Source: an uncultured beta proteobacterium
Lineage (GTDB): Bacteria > Pseudomonadota > Gammaproteobacteria > Burkholderiales > Burkholderiaceae_C
Reading direction: 5' to 3'
Assembly (NCBI GenBank): GCA_903920695.1
Contig: CAIXNB010000128.1
Location: 1-45,268 of the forward strand
DNA length: 45,268 nucleotides
The notes beneath the pieces are model-generated. The model was not told the origin of the DNA and ran no database searches. It worked only from the letters and a program-made list of their open reading frames with translations. Both the position numbers and the translations under genes were made by a program. This document shows positions 1 through 8,353 of the stretch, piece after piece. Within the stretch, counting starts at the first letter, position 1, and each line of letters begins with the position of its first letter.

Positions 1-1386
1 CCAACTGGATTGATCGCCGCCTCCGCCACCAAGACTGCACCGGGGACCGCCTTTGGGAATGCGCCGGTCAGCACCCTGACGCACACCGGGATCACCAGTA
101 ATTGCAACCAATGTCATGAAACCGGCATGTTCTGGATGGGCATGAGCAAATATCCGATGAACCCGGCGACGCTGACCGCAGGCGCGTCATATAAGGGCTT
201 CCACAGCCGGCCCGTGGCAACCGCCAGTACCTATAGCGTGGCCGACCCGGCACACCCGACCACGGGCGATTGTTCGCAGTGTCATAGCGGCACCGTGTCT
301 TTCACCGGCTCGGCCAAGCCGACCGGTCACATGCCGACCAACGGTGCTTGCGCCACCTGCCACATTGTGGCAGGCAACTACTCGGTCGCCGGTCTTGCAA
401 GCAACGCGGTATTGCATACCGGCATCACAAGCGGCTGCGTCACCTGCCACACGGCTGGAACCGGTGCCGGTCCGTTTGCCGGCTGCACGACGCAGGCTGC
501 CTGTGCCTCGCCGCCGCCACTCACGTACCAACCCAAAATCATGCCTTTGCTGGCCGGCGGCTCGCCGACCGCGCCATCGACATCGACCCACGTACCGGCG
601 GTCGGGGTTGCCTGCGAGAAATGCCACTCCGCCACCGTATTTACTTCATTTGTAGGCATGGCCATGAAGGGCAATACCAATGCGCACGTTGCGGCTGCTG
701 CTGCATACCCAACCTGCATCGCTTGTCATGAGGGTGGCTACAAGTGGTACGGCGTCACCAATCTGGTGACCGCGTCGGTCGGCCACCATAGTCGCAAGGC
801 GGGACAAGACTGCATTTCATGCCACACCAAGAGCTACAGCAAGTTCAGCGGCGCTGCGGCCCGAGTACGCCCGGTGATGCGCGGTGCGCTCAACACGATC
901 AACCAGCGTCTCACGCCCGATAGCTTTGGGCTGTCCGTGTTGACAGGTGATGAGGCGGTATTCAGCCACTCGGGCGTCTTGCCCGGCCAGTGCCAGACCT
1001 GCCATAACGGCCAGGCGGCCAATGCAGCGCCAGTCAAGCATTCGCAAACGCGCCTGTCTTGCGATAGCTGTCACCGTACCACGTCCTGGAAACCGGCACA
1101 GTTCAGCCACTTCGGTGTCGTGCCAAGCCAGTGCCAGACTTGTCACAACAGTGCGGTCGTCGCCGGCAAACCGGGCGGGCATTTCGTCACCGTCAGATCC
1201 TGTGACAGTTGCCACCGCACTGTGGCGTGGTTGCCTGTTTCCTATGCGCATTTTTCGCCCTTGTACCAGCCGCAGGCTGACAAGAACACATGCGTGAGTT
1301 GTCATGTCATCAATGGTGAAATCATTCCAAGGCAGATGCGGGGCAACAACCGACCCAAGCCGATTCCAGTGCGCCCAGGGTCGTGA
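1..1386 (+). CDS. Multiheme cytochrome c (5' partial)
   Basis: The reading frame is open from the first base, so the N-terminus and any signal peptide lie outside the window. The visible 461 residues contain 12 CXXCH c-type heme sites, for example CNQCH near residue 35, CSQCH, CATCH, CVTCH, CEKCH, CIACH, CISCH and, last, CVSCH near residue 431. Two tandem units of roughly 55 residues in the C-terminal third each carry a CQTCH then a CDSCH followed by a Trp, with extra His residues that could be distal heme ligands; this resembles class III-type (c3/c7) cytochromes. The protein would be exported and matured by the Ccm system and would carry electrons in the periplasm or at the outer surface. 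An in-frame TTG at 10 is not a credible start. It heads a run of + strand genes encoding envelope proteins. The family is confident, the electron partner unknown. Confidence 0.9.
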   Translation, partial: PTGLIAASATKTAPGTAFGNAPVSTLTHTGITSNCNQCHETGMFWMGMSKYPMNPATLTAGASYKGFHSRPVATASTYSVADPAHPTTGDCSQCHSGTVSFTGSAKPTGHMPTNGACATCHIVAGNYSVAGLASNAVLHTGITSGCVTCHTAGTGAGPFAGCTTQAACASPPPLTYQPKIMPLLAGGSPTAPSTSTHVPAVGVACEKCHSATVFTSFVGMAMKGNTNAHVAAAAAYPTCIACHEGGYKWYGVTNLVTASVGHHSRKAGQDCISCHTKSYSKFSGAAARVRPVMRGALNTINQRLTPDSFGLSVLTGDEAVFSHSGVLPGQCQTCHNGQAANAAPVKHSQTRLSCDSCHRTTSWKPAQFSHFGVVPSQCQTCHNSAVVAGKPGGHFVTVRSCDSCHRTVAWLPVSYAHFSPLYQPQADKNTCVSCHVINGEIIPRQMRGNNRPKPIPVRPGS

Positions 1387-1497
1387 AGCGCAGAGTTGGT
1401 TCGGAGCTTCAGTTGATGTGGCGTTCATCCAAAGCACAAGTCAGTAACAAAGTCGGGGCCAACCGCTCGCGGTGGCTCTAAGAGGAGGCAGGTAATC

Positions 1498-3618
1498 ATG
1501 CAAAGTCGAAACGCGATCGGACGCTGGCTGCTGGCCACCGCAATGCTTGTGCTGAGCCTTCAAGCCGGTGCGCAAACCCTGAGTGAGGTCCGCGCCGTCG
1601 CCCAGGGCGACGATGGTGTGGCTCAGGTCAGCTTTTCGGGGTCGGTGCGGCTGGTGCAGCAGACGCCCTTGGGCGCATCGGATTTTTTTCAAATTCAGAT
1701 TGAATTGTTGGGGCCAGACGAGGCCTCGCTGACACAGCGCACGGGAGACTCCCGCCATGTGGCGGGCAGCGCTGCGACGCCTGAGTTCACTTTGATGCTC
1801 AATACCACCTCGAACCGGATGGTGCGGCAAATGAGCGTGCAACTCAAGCAGCCGGCACAGATGCGAGCGCGCCAAGGCCAGAGCCCCGATGCCATCGACC
1901 TTGTGTTTGTTGGCCAAGCGCGTCAGGTTCCAGCACCGACGCCAGTGACAACAGAGGGCTCCGCGGAAGTGGAAACCCGCGCTGCTGAATTGATGGTGTC
2001 GGCTAAAGATGCTCTGAGCAAGGGGAGCACCGAAACCGCGATTGCCCAGTTCAATCAGTTGCTGCTGTTGCCCCCCAATTCAACGACGCAGGATGCGCAG
2101 GAATTGATTGGCCTGGCTTGGGAGCGCTCGGGTGACCTCGGTCGCGCCAAGATGGAGTACGAGCTTTACCTGAAGCTGTTCAAGACGGGTGAAGGTGCGC
2201 AGCGTGTGGCGCAGCGACTGGCGTCAATGGGTGTGGCCCCGAGCAAACCTGGGGTTGAAACCCATGCGGCTGAGCTTGAAAAGGCCAAGCAGGGGGGGAT
2301 CAAATACAACGGCAGCATCTCGCAGTACTACTTTGGCGGCAAGGCGCGTAGCGAGTCACTCGTGAACCTGGATTCTGGCATTGATCAATCGACACTGACC
2401 AAGACGACGGAGTCGGCACTGGTGACCAGTCTCGATCTGGGTGCGCGCTATATTACAGAAGAATCCGACGTGCGGGCGGTGCTGCGCGGCACCGGGTCTG
2501 CCAATCTGACGACGACCTCGAGGAATGAAAGTTCCGTGAGTGCAGCCTACGTGGATTACCGGCAGATTTCTAGCGGACTCGCGTTGCGGGTGGGTCGGCA
2601 GTCGGCCATCAACGGTGGATTGCTAGGCCTGTTTGACGGCCTTTCGGCGACTTATCCGGTGCGCCCGGGTTTGCGCGTCAATCTGATGGGTGGCGTGCCA
2701 GCCAACCCGGTGGTGTCGGCACCGTCCGAGCGACTTTACGCTGGCATGGTCGAGCTCGACGCAATCATTCCCAACCTGAATGGCGACATATACATCGTGA
2801 ACCAAACCACCGAAGGCATCACCAATCGGCGCGCCCTCGGAACCGAGTTGCGTTACTCGGACGAGCGCGGCTCTTTATACACCATGCTGGATTACGACCA
2901 AATGCTCAGTGCCGTGAATGCGTTTTCGGTGCAGGGATCGATGCAGGGGCCGGGGCAGACCACTTACACCCTGTTGCTGGATTCACGTCGTGCCCCTTCC
3001 TTGCTCATGACCAACGCCTTGATCAGTACCGGTGATGCTTCGATAAGCAGCCTGATGCAAAGATTGACCATTAGCCTGGACGAGGTCGCCTTGCTGGCGA
3101 AGTCGACCTCGGCGCAGGCACGCCAAGTCTTGTTCAGCGCTTCCCGGCCGGTTGCGGAAAAGTGGCAGGCCACGGGCGATATTCGCTACAGTGACGTCGG
3201 TGAATTGCCAGCCGTTGGCAATTTCGAAGCGCAGCCCGCAACCGGCGCGCAGTATGGTCTTTCACTGCAATTGACGGGTTCGAATCTCTATTCCAAGCGT
3301 GACATCAATAATTTCAATTTGAGTGTGTTGTCGACGCCGACTTTCCGCGGCACCCAGCTGTCCTATAACAATCTCACAGGTTTTTATGACAACAAGATGA
3401 CGCTTGAGCCTTCGCTGCGCTACTACGTGCAGAACGACACACTGGGAACAAGAACGACGCGTGTAGCGCCGGGCATACGCAGTTCTTACACTATCTCCAA
3501 GCGAACCAGTGTCATGGGTGAATTGATGCTTGAGCGTTCGTCCAACGACGGTCTTGCGAATCAAAACACAACGACCTCGGTGTTCTTCTATTTTGGTGTG
3601 CGCTATGAGTTGTTCTAA
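1498..3618 (+). CDS. Outer-membrane beta-barrel protein with periplasmic TPR domain
   Basis: The ATG is preceded by a strong Shine-Dalgarno AGAGGAGG at 1481-1488. The 706-residue product begins with a signal peptide cleaved near AGA|Q (residue 25). Residues about 28-140 form a beta-rich region resembling an AMIN-type domain, and residues about 157-245 look like TPR helices. From about 269 to the end the sequence has alternating polar/hydrophobic strands and finishes in YELF with a terminal Phe, the usual signature for BAM-inserted barrels. The length of the barrel part (about 440 residues) is enough for 18-22 strands. Sitting directly after a multiheme cytochrome gene, it could be the porin sheath or docking partner of a porin-cytochrome conduit; that role is inferred. 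I do not recognise a named family for the whole protein. Confidence 0.75.
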   Translation: MQSRNAIGRWLLATAMLVLSLQAGAQTLSEVRAVAQGDDGVAQVSFSGSVRLVQQTPLGASDFFQIQIELLGPDEASLTQRTGDSRHVAGSAATPEFTLMLNTTSNRMVRQMSVQLKQPAQMRARQGQSPDAIDLVFVGQARQVPAPTPVTTEGSAEVETRAAELMVSAKDALSKGSTETAIAQFNQLLLLPPNSTTQDAQELIGLAWERSGDLGRAKMEYELYLKLFKTGEGAQRVAQRLASMGVAPSKPGVETHAAELEKAKQGGIKYNGSISQYYFGGKARSESLVNLDSGIDQSTLTKTTESALVTSLDLGARYITEESDVRAVLRGTGSANLTTTSRNESSVSAAYVDYRQISSGLALRVGRQSAINGGLLGLFDGLSATYPVRPGLRVNLMGGVPANPVVSAPSERLYAGMVELDAIIPNLNGDIYIVNQTTEGITNRRALGTELRYSDERGSLYTMLDYDQMLSAVNAFSVQGSMQGPGQTTYTLLLDSRRAPSLLMTNALISTGDASISSLMQRLTISLDEVALLAKSTSAQARQVLFSASRPVAEKWQATGDIRYSDVGELPAVGNFEAQPATGAQYGLSLQLTGSNLYSKRDINNFNLSVLSTPTFRGTQLSYNNLTGFYDNKMTLEPSLRYYVQNDTLGTRTTRVAPGIRSSYTISKRTSVMGELMLERSSNDGLANQNTTTSVFFYFGVRYELF

Positions 3619-3687
3619 GCGCCTGTCACGGGTCGGCGCACCGCCTGATGCTGCCCCCCAGTTCGTATGGCTTTTGAGGAATAGAGA

Positions 3688-4806
3688 TTGATTGCACAGC
3701 CTGGAGACGAGGAACGGGACCTCAAAATCGATGTCGCGTCAACAAGTCGGGGCAGTGCTACTGCGCCCGGCGCGACACGAAGTCGAGCATCTGGAATCTG
3801 GCTGACCCTCGCGGCGCTGAGTCTGGTCTTGTTGGTGGGGGGCGCCTATCTGCTGAAGTTTGCAGGGCCGATTTCCGGTGTGCCAAAGACAGCCAAAGAG
3901 CGCGCGTCGCCGGCAGAAACTGGCGTCAGCCAGACCCGCAAAGCGCTGACACATGAGCAATTGGAGCGCATGGTGACACTGGCTTTGGGTCAGACGCAAA
4001 CGGAACCCACGAATGCATCCGCCTGGGTCATGCTGGCGCATTCTTACGAAATGTTGGGTAAATTTTCCGAGTCAGCCAAGGCCTATACGACCTTGGCTCA
4101 GCTCTTGCCAAAGGATGCGCAAGTGCTGGCCGATTATGCGGATGTGTTGGCGGTCATTAATGGTCGGTCGTTCAAGGGCGAGCCCAACGCGCTATTGAAA
4201 CGCGCCTTGTCCATCGACCCGAAAAACGCCAAAGCACTTCTATTGGCCGGCTCGGCCCGCTTTGAAGAGCAGGACTATGCGCAGTCGATATCGCTTTTGG
4301 AGCGTGCGCGGGCGGCATTGACCGATCCGGCATTGCAGCAGGAAATCGACCTCAGCATCGTGCAAGCGAAGGCTGCGGCCGGTGCCGCATCTGCGGCGTC
4401 AGCGCCGTCAGCGCTTGCGGCTCAGGCCAAAACCAGTAGCAATACCGTCGGCGCGGGCGCATCGGCACAAGTGTCAGGCCGCGTTGTGTTGGCGGATGCT
4501 TTGCGTGCCAAGGCGCCGGCGCAGGCCACGCTCTTTCTGTATGCGCGCCCGGTGGATGGATCACGCATGCCGGTTGCCCTGTTGCGCAAAAAAATCAGCG
4601 ACCTGCCGCTCAACTTCACCCTTGATGATTCGATGGGGATGGTCCCCAATGTGAGTCTGTCGAAGCTGTCGCAGGTGGTTGTGGTGGCCCGCATTTCTGC
4701 GCGCGGCGACATCACGCCGGCACCGGGGGATCTGGAGGGCGTGTCGGCGCCGGTTTCGGTCGGAGCCAAGAACTTGAAGCTGGAAATTGCCGAGGTGCTG
4801 AAGTGA
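3688..4806 (+). CDS. CcmI/CycH-like TPR protein
   Basis: The chosen start is a TTG with GAGGA at 3675-3679, because the first in-frame ATG lies after the membrane segment. The 372-residue protein has a single transmembrane helix at about 36-57, TPR repeats at about 90-250, an Ala-rich linker, and a C-terminal beta domain (about 268-372) that matches the C-terminal domain of CcmI/CycH/NrfG-type cytochrome c maturation factors. In that family the TPR part holds apocytochrome for heme ligation in the periplasm. Canonical CcmI has two N-terminal helices and sits in a ccm operon, whereas here there is one helix and no ccm gene nearby. A dedicated chaperone for the multiheme cytochrome encoded upstream is a reasonable inference. 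Confidence 0.7.
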   Translation: MIAQPGDEERDLKIDVASTSRGSATAPGATRSRASGIWLTLAALSLVLLVGGAYLLKFAGPISGVPKTAKERASPAETGVSQTRKALTHEQLERMVTLALGQTQTEPTNASAWVMLAHSYEMLGKFSESAKAYTTLAQLLPKDAQVLADYADVLAVINGRSFKGEPNALLKRALSIDPKNAKALLLAGSARFEEQDYAQSISLLERARAALTDPALQQEIDLSIVQAKAAAGAASAASAPSALAAQAKTSSNTVGAGASAQVSGRVVLADALRAKAPAQATLFLYARPVDGSRMPVALLRKKISDLPLNFTLDDSMGMVPNVSLSKLSQVVVVARISARGDITPAPGDLEGVSAPVSVGAKNLKLEIAEVLK

Positions 4807-5294
4807 TCGCCGCAGCGCGGTGGGGCGGCGCTTGGAGGCCCCGGCTCGGGTGGCTGCTGGTATCTGGCAGTGCGTTGTTTTGCGCGAGCGAGGCGCAAGC
4901 CGTATTGGGCGAAACCGTTGATACGGTCAAAGCCGATCAGGTTCGCTTTGGCGGTGCGCGCCGCCAAAGCGCGGTTCAGCGCATGACTACCCATGAAATC
5001 AGTTTGGCCGATGGTTCGATCATCAAGGAATATGTGAATGCCGCCGGGGTGGTATTTGCGGTTTCCTGGCGGAGCCGATTGAAGCCCGATCTGGCGAAGT
5101 TGCTGGGGTCGAATTTCACGCTGCTCGCGGCAGGTAACACAGTAAGCAGCGGCGTTGCCAGCAGCAAGATGCAACGGTCCGTGCGCCAGACCAACCTGGT
5201 TCTTCATCAGGGTGGACGGATGAACGCGTTTGCTGGGTTGGCGTATGTGCCCAATCTGGTGCCGAAAGGGTTGGATGCAGATACGCTGCGCTAA
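4803..5294 (+). CDS. DUF2844 family exported protein
   Basis: The GTG start overlaps the stop codon of the preceding gene (GTGA), indicating translational coupling. The 163-residue product has an N-terminal signal-like segment ending near EAQA (about residue 33), so it is probably periplasmic. The region around residues 60-105, with GVVFAVSW followed by a PDL..LLG segment, is typical of DUF2844. DUF2844 genes are commonly found next to DUF3443 genes in Burkholderiales, as here. The function is unknown. The short length and absence of cysteines suggest a small structural or chaperone-like partner of the DUF3443 protein, but this is speculation. Confidence 0.75.
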   Translation: MIAAARWGGAWRPRLGWLLVSGSALFCASEAQAVLGETVDTVKADQVRFGGARRQSAVQRMTTHEISLADGSIIKEYVNAAGVVFAVSWRSRLKPDLAKLLGSNFTLLAAGNTVSSGVASSKMQRSVRQTNLVLHQGGRMNAFAGLAYVPNLVPKGLDADTLR

Positions 5295-6666
5295 GCTTGG
5301 CTTGTGGCTGGCTGCTCTGTGGGTCCTCGCGGTTTGTGTTGCCTGTGGGGGTGGTGATTCGTCGGTCACGACTTATTCCGGAGGCCTGATTCCGGCGACC
5401 ACCGTCAGCCTCGATACGCCGACGGGTTCGAATACCACCGAAGTGATCGTTGATGGCGGTCCAGCCAGCTTTTCTTTCGGCGCAATGAACACGCCCTACG
5501 TTACGGTCACCGTCTGCGCACCCAACTCGACCAAGTGCGTCACGATTGACCACGTCTTTCTTGATACCGGTTCCTACGGTCTGCGCGTGCTCAAGAGCAG
5601 CGTCGGCAACTTGTCACTGCCCGCGCTGACGCTGGCGGCCGACGCGCAACGCCAGACACCGGCAGGAACGGCAGTTGAGTGCTATCCGTTTGTGCTTGGT
5701 GGCGTGTGGGGACCGCTGGCCAGTGCCGACGTGCACATGGCTGGCGAGACCGCCACGGCGATTCCGATTCAGGTCATAGACGACACGGGCAGCGCAAACC
5801 TCACGGTACCGACTGACTGCGTTGTGGCGGCCGGTGGCCTCTCGTCGACTGGCCAGTCGCCCATCTTCAACTCGGCCGCAGCGTTACAGGCGAATGGCAT
5901 CCTGGGCATCGGCATGATGGGATTCGACTGTGGTGTAACTTGCGCAAACGGCGACTATTCAGGATTCCATATTCAGTATTACGTGTGTCCCGATCAAGTA
6001 ACGGCCAACTGCCAAGCGGCTGCGATTCCCAACGAGCAGCAGACGCAAAATCCCGTGGTGCACTTTGTTCCCGATGATGGCAATCCGCAGCCCGACAACA
6101 ACGGAACGATCATCAGCCTGCCGGCGCTGCCACCCCTGGGCGCTGGTGTCGCCAGGGGCCGGCTCGTGTTCGGTATCGGCACGCGCAGCAATAATCAAAT
6201 TTCACCTAGCGCGAAGATGCTTTCGGTTGATGCTAACCAGACAAGTCCAAGCTATCTCTTCTTCACAACTACCATTGGCTCGACAGTCTACCCCTATAGC
6301 TACATTGACAGCGGCTCCAACGCCTACTTTTTCACTGACGACAGCATTACGCAAAGTTGCAAAAGTTCGGGTGCTTCAACGGATCAGAGTGGCGGCTGGT
6401 ATTGCCCAACCGGGTTTACATCGGCCCTGCGTAGCGCGAGTCTGAGCGACACATTTGGCAATACGGCGTTGGTTGATTTTTCAATAGCCAATGCCGATGT
6501 GCTTTTCAGTGGATCGAGCACCGCGTTTGGCAATCTGGGCGGCTCCCTCGGCCAGGCCTCAAAGGATTATTTTGCCTGGGGATTATCCTTTTTCTTCGGA
6601 CGCAGCGTTTACACCTCAATCTGGGGACAGAGGCTTTCAGAGCATGGTGCCTGGAATGCATTCTGA
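5275..6666 (+). CDS. DUF3443 lipoprotein with pepsin-like DTG/DSG motifs
   Basis: The preferred start is the ATG at 5275, with AAAGGG at 5265-5270; it lies inside the end of the preceding gene by 20 bases. The 463-residue product begins with a hydrophobic segment ending in CVACGGG, a lipobox-like site, so it is probably an envelope lipoprotein. The region around DHVFLDTGSYGLR is diagnostic of DUF3443. Three features recall bilobed pepsin-like aspartic proteases: LDTGS with Asp97, a central NGILGIGMMG segment, and YIDSGSNA with Asp345 in the second half. The real biochemical activity is not known; it could be a protease, or a pepsin-fold binding protein. Several conserved Cys residues suggest disulfides. 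It shares its operon with the DUF2844 gene and a TonB gene that starts within its last codons. Confidence 0.75.
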   Translation: MQIRCAKLGLWLAALWVLAVCVACGGGDSSVTTYSGGLIPATTVSLDTPTGSNTTEVIVDGGPASFSFGAMNTPYVTVTVCAPNSTKCVTIDHVFLDTGSYGLRVLKSSVGNLSLPALTLAADAQRQTPAGTAVECYPFVLGGVWGPLASADVHMAGETATAIPIQVIDDTGSANLTVPTDCVVAAGGLSSTGQSPIFNSAAALQANGILGIGMMGFDCGVTCANGDYSGFHIQYYVCPDQVTANCQAAAIPNEQQTQNPVVHFVPDDGNPQPDNNGTIISLPALPPLGAGVARGRLVFGIGTRSNNQISPSAKMLSVDANQTSPSYLFFTTTIGSTVYPYSYIDSGSNAYFFTDDSITQSCKSSGASTDQSGGWYCPTGFTSALRSASLSDTFGNTALVDFSIANADVLFSGSSTAFGNLGGSLGQASKDYFAWGLSFFFGRSVYTSIWGQRLSEHGAWNAF

Positions 6667-8281
6667 GAATGTGACGATCCCTGAGCCAGGCCGTTTTCGG
6701 CTGCGCCTTGAACATACCTTGCTGGTCTCGTTTCTGATTCATGCGCTGATTCTGAGCATCAAGTTTGCGCTGCCTGACATGGCTATGCCGAGCAGCCTGT
6801 CGAACAAGAGCCGCGAGCCTGTTGCCTTGAGCGTGAAGCTTGTTGCGCGGCCACGTGAAGCGACCGCTACCGCAAAGCCTGCTCCCTTGCCTGATTCTCA
6901 AAAGGTACTGACAGTGAATGCACCTGCGGTCGCGGCCGGCGTGGCCGTCGCGGCGTTCGTGGTTCCCGCTCCGAGCGTGCCGGTTCCCAACTCAGCAGCC
7001 AAGCCGGTCAAACCCGTTGTGCGTCGGCGTAAACCGGAAGCGCTTAGGAAGAAGACGCTCAAACCGATACCGATGACGATACCGGTTACGCCGGTACCGG
7101 TGCCAATAACACTGCCTGACATTGCGATAGCCAGTAAGCCCACCATGGTCTCGCCGCCGCGCCCAGAATCTGCCGTCGTGATGGCGCAGACGCCAGTACC
7201 CGAAGTGGAGTTTTCGGTTCCGCCTGCTCCGGCAGTGAACGCGCCCACCGTGCAGGAAGTGCAGCGCATTGAGGATTTGCGCCAGGCCGAGTTGCGCCAG
7301 GAAGAGATGCGGCTGGAAACGCAGCGGGCCGAAGCCGCAGCGCAAGCGGCAGCCCAGCAGGCGGCGGCACAGCGTGAGGCACAACGACAGGAGGCTCTGC
7401 AACAGGAAGCCGAGCGTACCCAAGCCGCTGCGCAAGCGGCAGCCAAACAGGCGGCGGCACAGCGTGAGGCACAACGACAGGAGGCTCTGCAACAGGAAGC
7501 CGAGCGTGCACAAGCCGCTGCGCAAGCGGCAGCCCAGCAGGCGGCACAGCGCCAGGACGCGCTGCAACAGGAAGTCGAGCGGGCCCAAGCCGCAGTGCAA
7601 GCGGCAGCCCAACAGGCGGCGGCACAGCGTGAGGCACAACGCCAGGACGCGCTGCAGCAGGAAGCCGAGCGTGCTCAAGCCGCAGCGCAAGCGGCAGCCC
7701 AACAGGCGGCGGCACAGCTTGACGCGCAGCGTCAGGATGCCCAGCGCGCCGCAGCCGCCGCTCAGGCAGCAGCGCGACAGGCAGCAGCGGATCGTGAGGC
7801 GCAGCGTCTGGAAGCGCAACGGCAAGCGGCTTTGCGGCAGGAGGCTCAGCGCAAGGCCGAGGTGGCGCTGGCGGCGCGAGCGGCTGAAAAACCAGCCCAA
7901 CTGCCAATGGAAAGTGCGAAGCGTCAAACTGTGATCGGGCGCGCCGAGCAGGACCTGCGCCTGCGCATGATGGCTGAAGGGTGGCGTCAAAAAATTGAGC
8001 AGAATGCCCCGTTCGACGTGTTCCGGGCGGCCAAGAACGGTGCTCCATATGAAAACCCGGTGGTGACGGTATCCTTGCGCCGTGATGGCAGTCTGGAGAG
8101 TGTTGTGATTGACCGTTCCAGCGGTGTGCCGGCCATTGACAATGCCGTGCGGCGCGTGATTTTGATGCTGTCGCCGTTTGCGCCGTTCACGTCGGATGTG
8201 GCAATGGAATACGACGTTGTTGAAATTCGCCGCGTGTGGACCTTTGATACGGCCGTTCGCCTGCTTTATGGTGGCCGCTGA
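6644..8281 (+). CDS. TonB-like energy transducer with long Ala/Gln-rich rod
   Basis: The ATG at 6644 has AGAGG at 6629-6633 and overlaps the end of the DUF3443 gene by 23 bases. A second in-frame ATG at 6656 is an alternative. The 545-residue protein has a short cytoplasmic N-terminus, one transmembrane helix (about 25-42), a Pro/Val/Lys-rich stretch, then a long Ala/Gln/Arg/Glu-rich helical rod (about 205-420) made of 30-residue repeats, and a C-terminal TonB-type domain (about 445-545). TonB links ExbB/ExbD in the inner membrane to outer-membrane partners; ExbB and ExbD genes lie 1.5 kb downstream. The rod is more like TolA than typical TonB (about 240 residues), so a TolA-like scaffold is the main alternative. 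Confidence 0.8.
   Translation: MVPGMHSENVTIPEPGRFRLRLEHTLLVSFLIHALILSIKFALPDMAMPSSLSNKSREPVALSVKLVARPREATATAKPAPLPDSQKVLTVNAPAVAAGVAVAAFVVPAPSVPVPNSAAKPVKPVVRRRKPEALRKKTLKPIPMTIPVTPVPVPITLPDIAIASKPTMVSPPRPESAVVMAQTPVPEVEFSVPPAPAVNAPTVQEVQRIEDLRQAELRQEEMRLETQRAEAAAQAAAQQAAAQREAQRQEALQQEAERTQAAAQAAAKQAAAQREAQRQEALQQEAERAQAAAQAAAQQAAQRQDALQQEVERAQAAVQAAAQQAAAQREAQRQDALQQEAERAQAAAQAAAQQAAAQLDAQRQDAQRAAAAAQAAARQAAADREAQRLEAQRQAALRQEAQRKAEVALAARAAEKPAQLPMESAKRQTVIGRAEQDLRLRMMAEGWRQKIEQNAPFDVFRAAKNGAPYENPVVTVSLRRDGSLESVVIDRSSGVPAIDNAVRRVILMLSPFAPFTSDVAMEYDVVEIRRVWTFDTAVRLLYGGR
7320..7760 (+). repeat. Five tandem 90-bp units inside the TonB-like gene
   Basis: Roughly five in-frame copies of a 90-bp unit encode the pattern RAQAAAQAAAQQAAAQ followed by REAQRQ.ALQQEAE. 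The third copy lacks 15 bp (five residues). The first two copies are nearly identical over long stretches at DNA level, suggesting recent duplication. Copy number could vary between strains by slippage or recombination while keeping the frame, which would change the length of the periplasm-spanning rod. Confidence 0.8.
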
Positions 8282-8353
8282 AGCGGGTGTTCAGGCCCAA
8301 TTCATGATCAAGTGCAATCCAATCTTAGGGTGACAACCAGGAGTACTCCGCAT

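Noticed and set aside
10..1386. TTG at position 10 as the true start of the cytochrome
   Set aside because: The frame is open to base 1, no ribosome site is visible and the product would lack a signal peptide needed for c-type heme attachment.
7320..7760. Tandem repeats as a possible CRISPR array
   Set aside because: Units are contiguous, in frame, 90 bp long and lack unique spacers.
7086..8048. Antisense frames across the TonB repeat region
   Set aside because: They arise from the repetitive GC-rich rod sequence and mirror the repeats; no domain or start signal.
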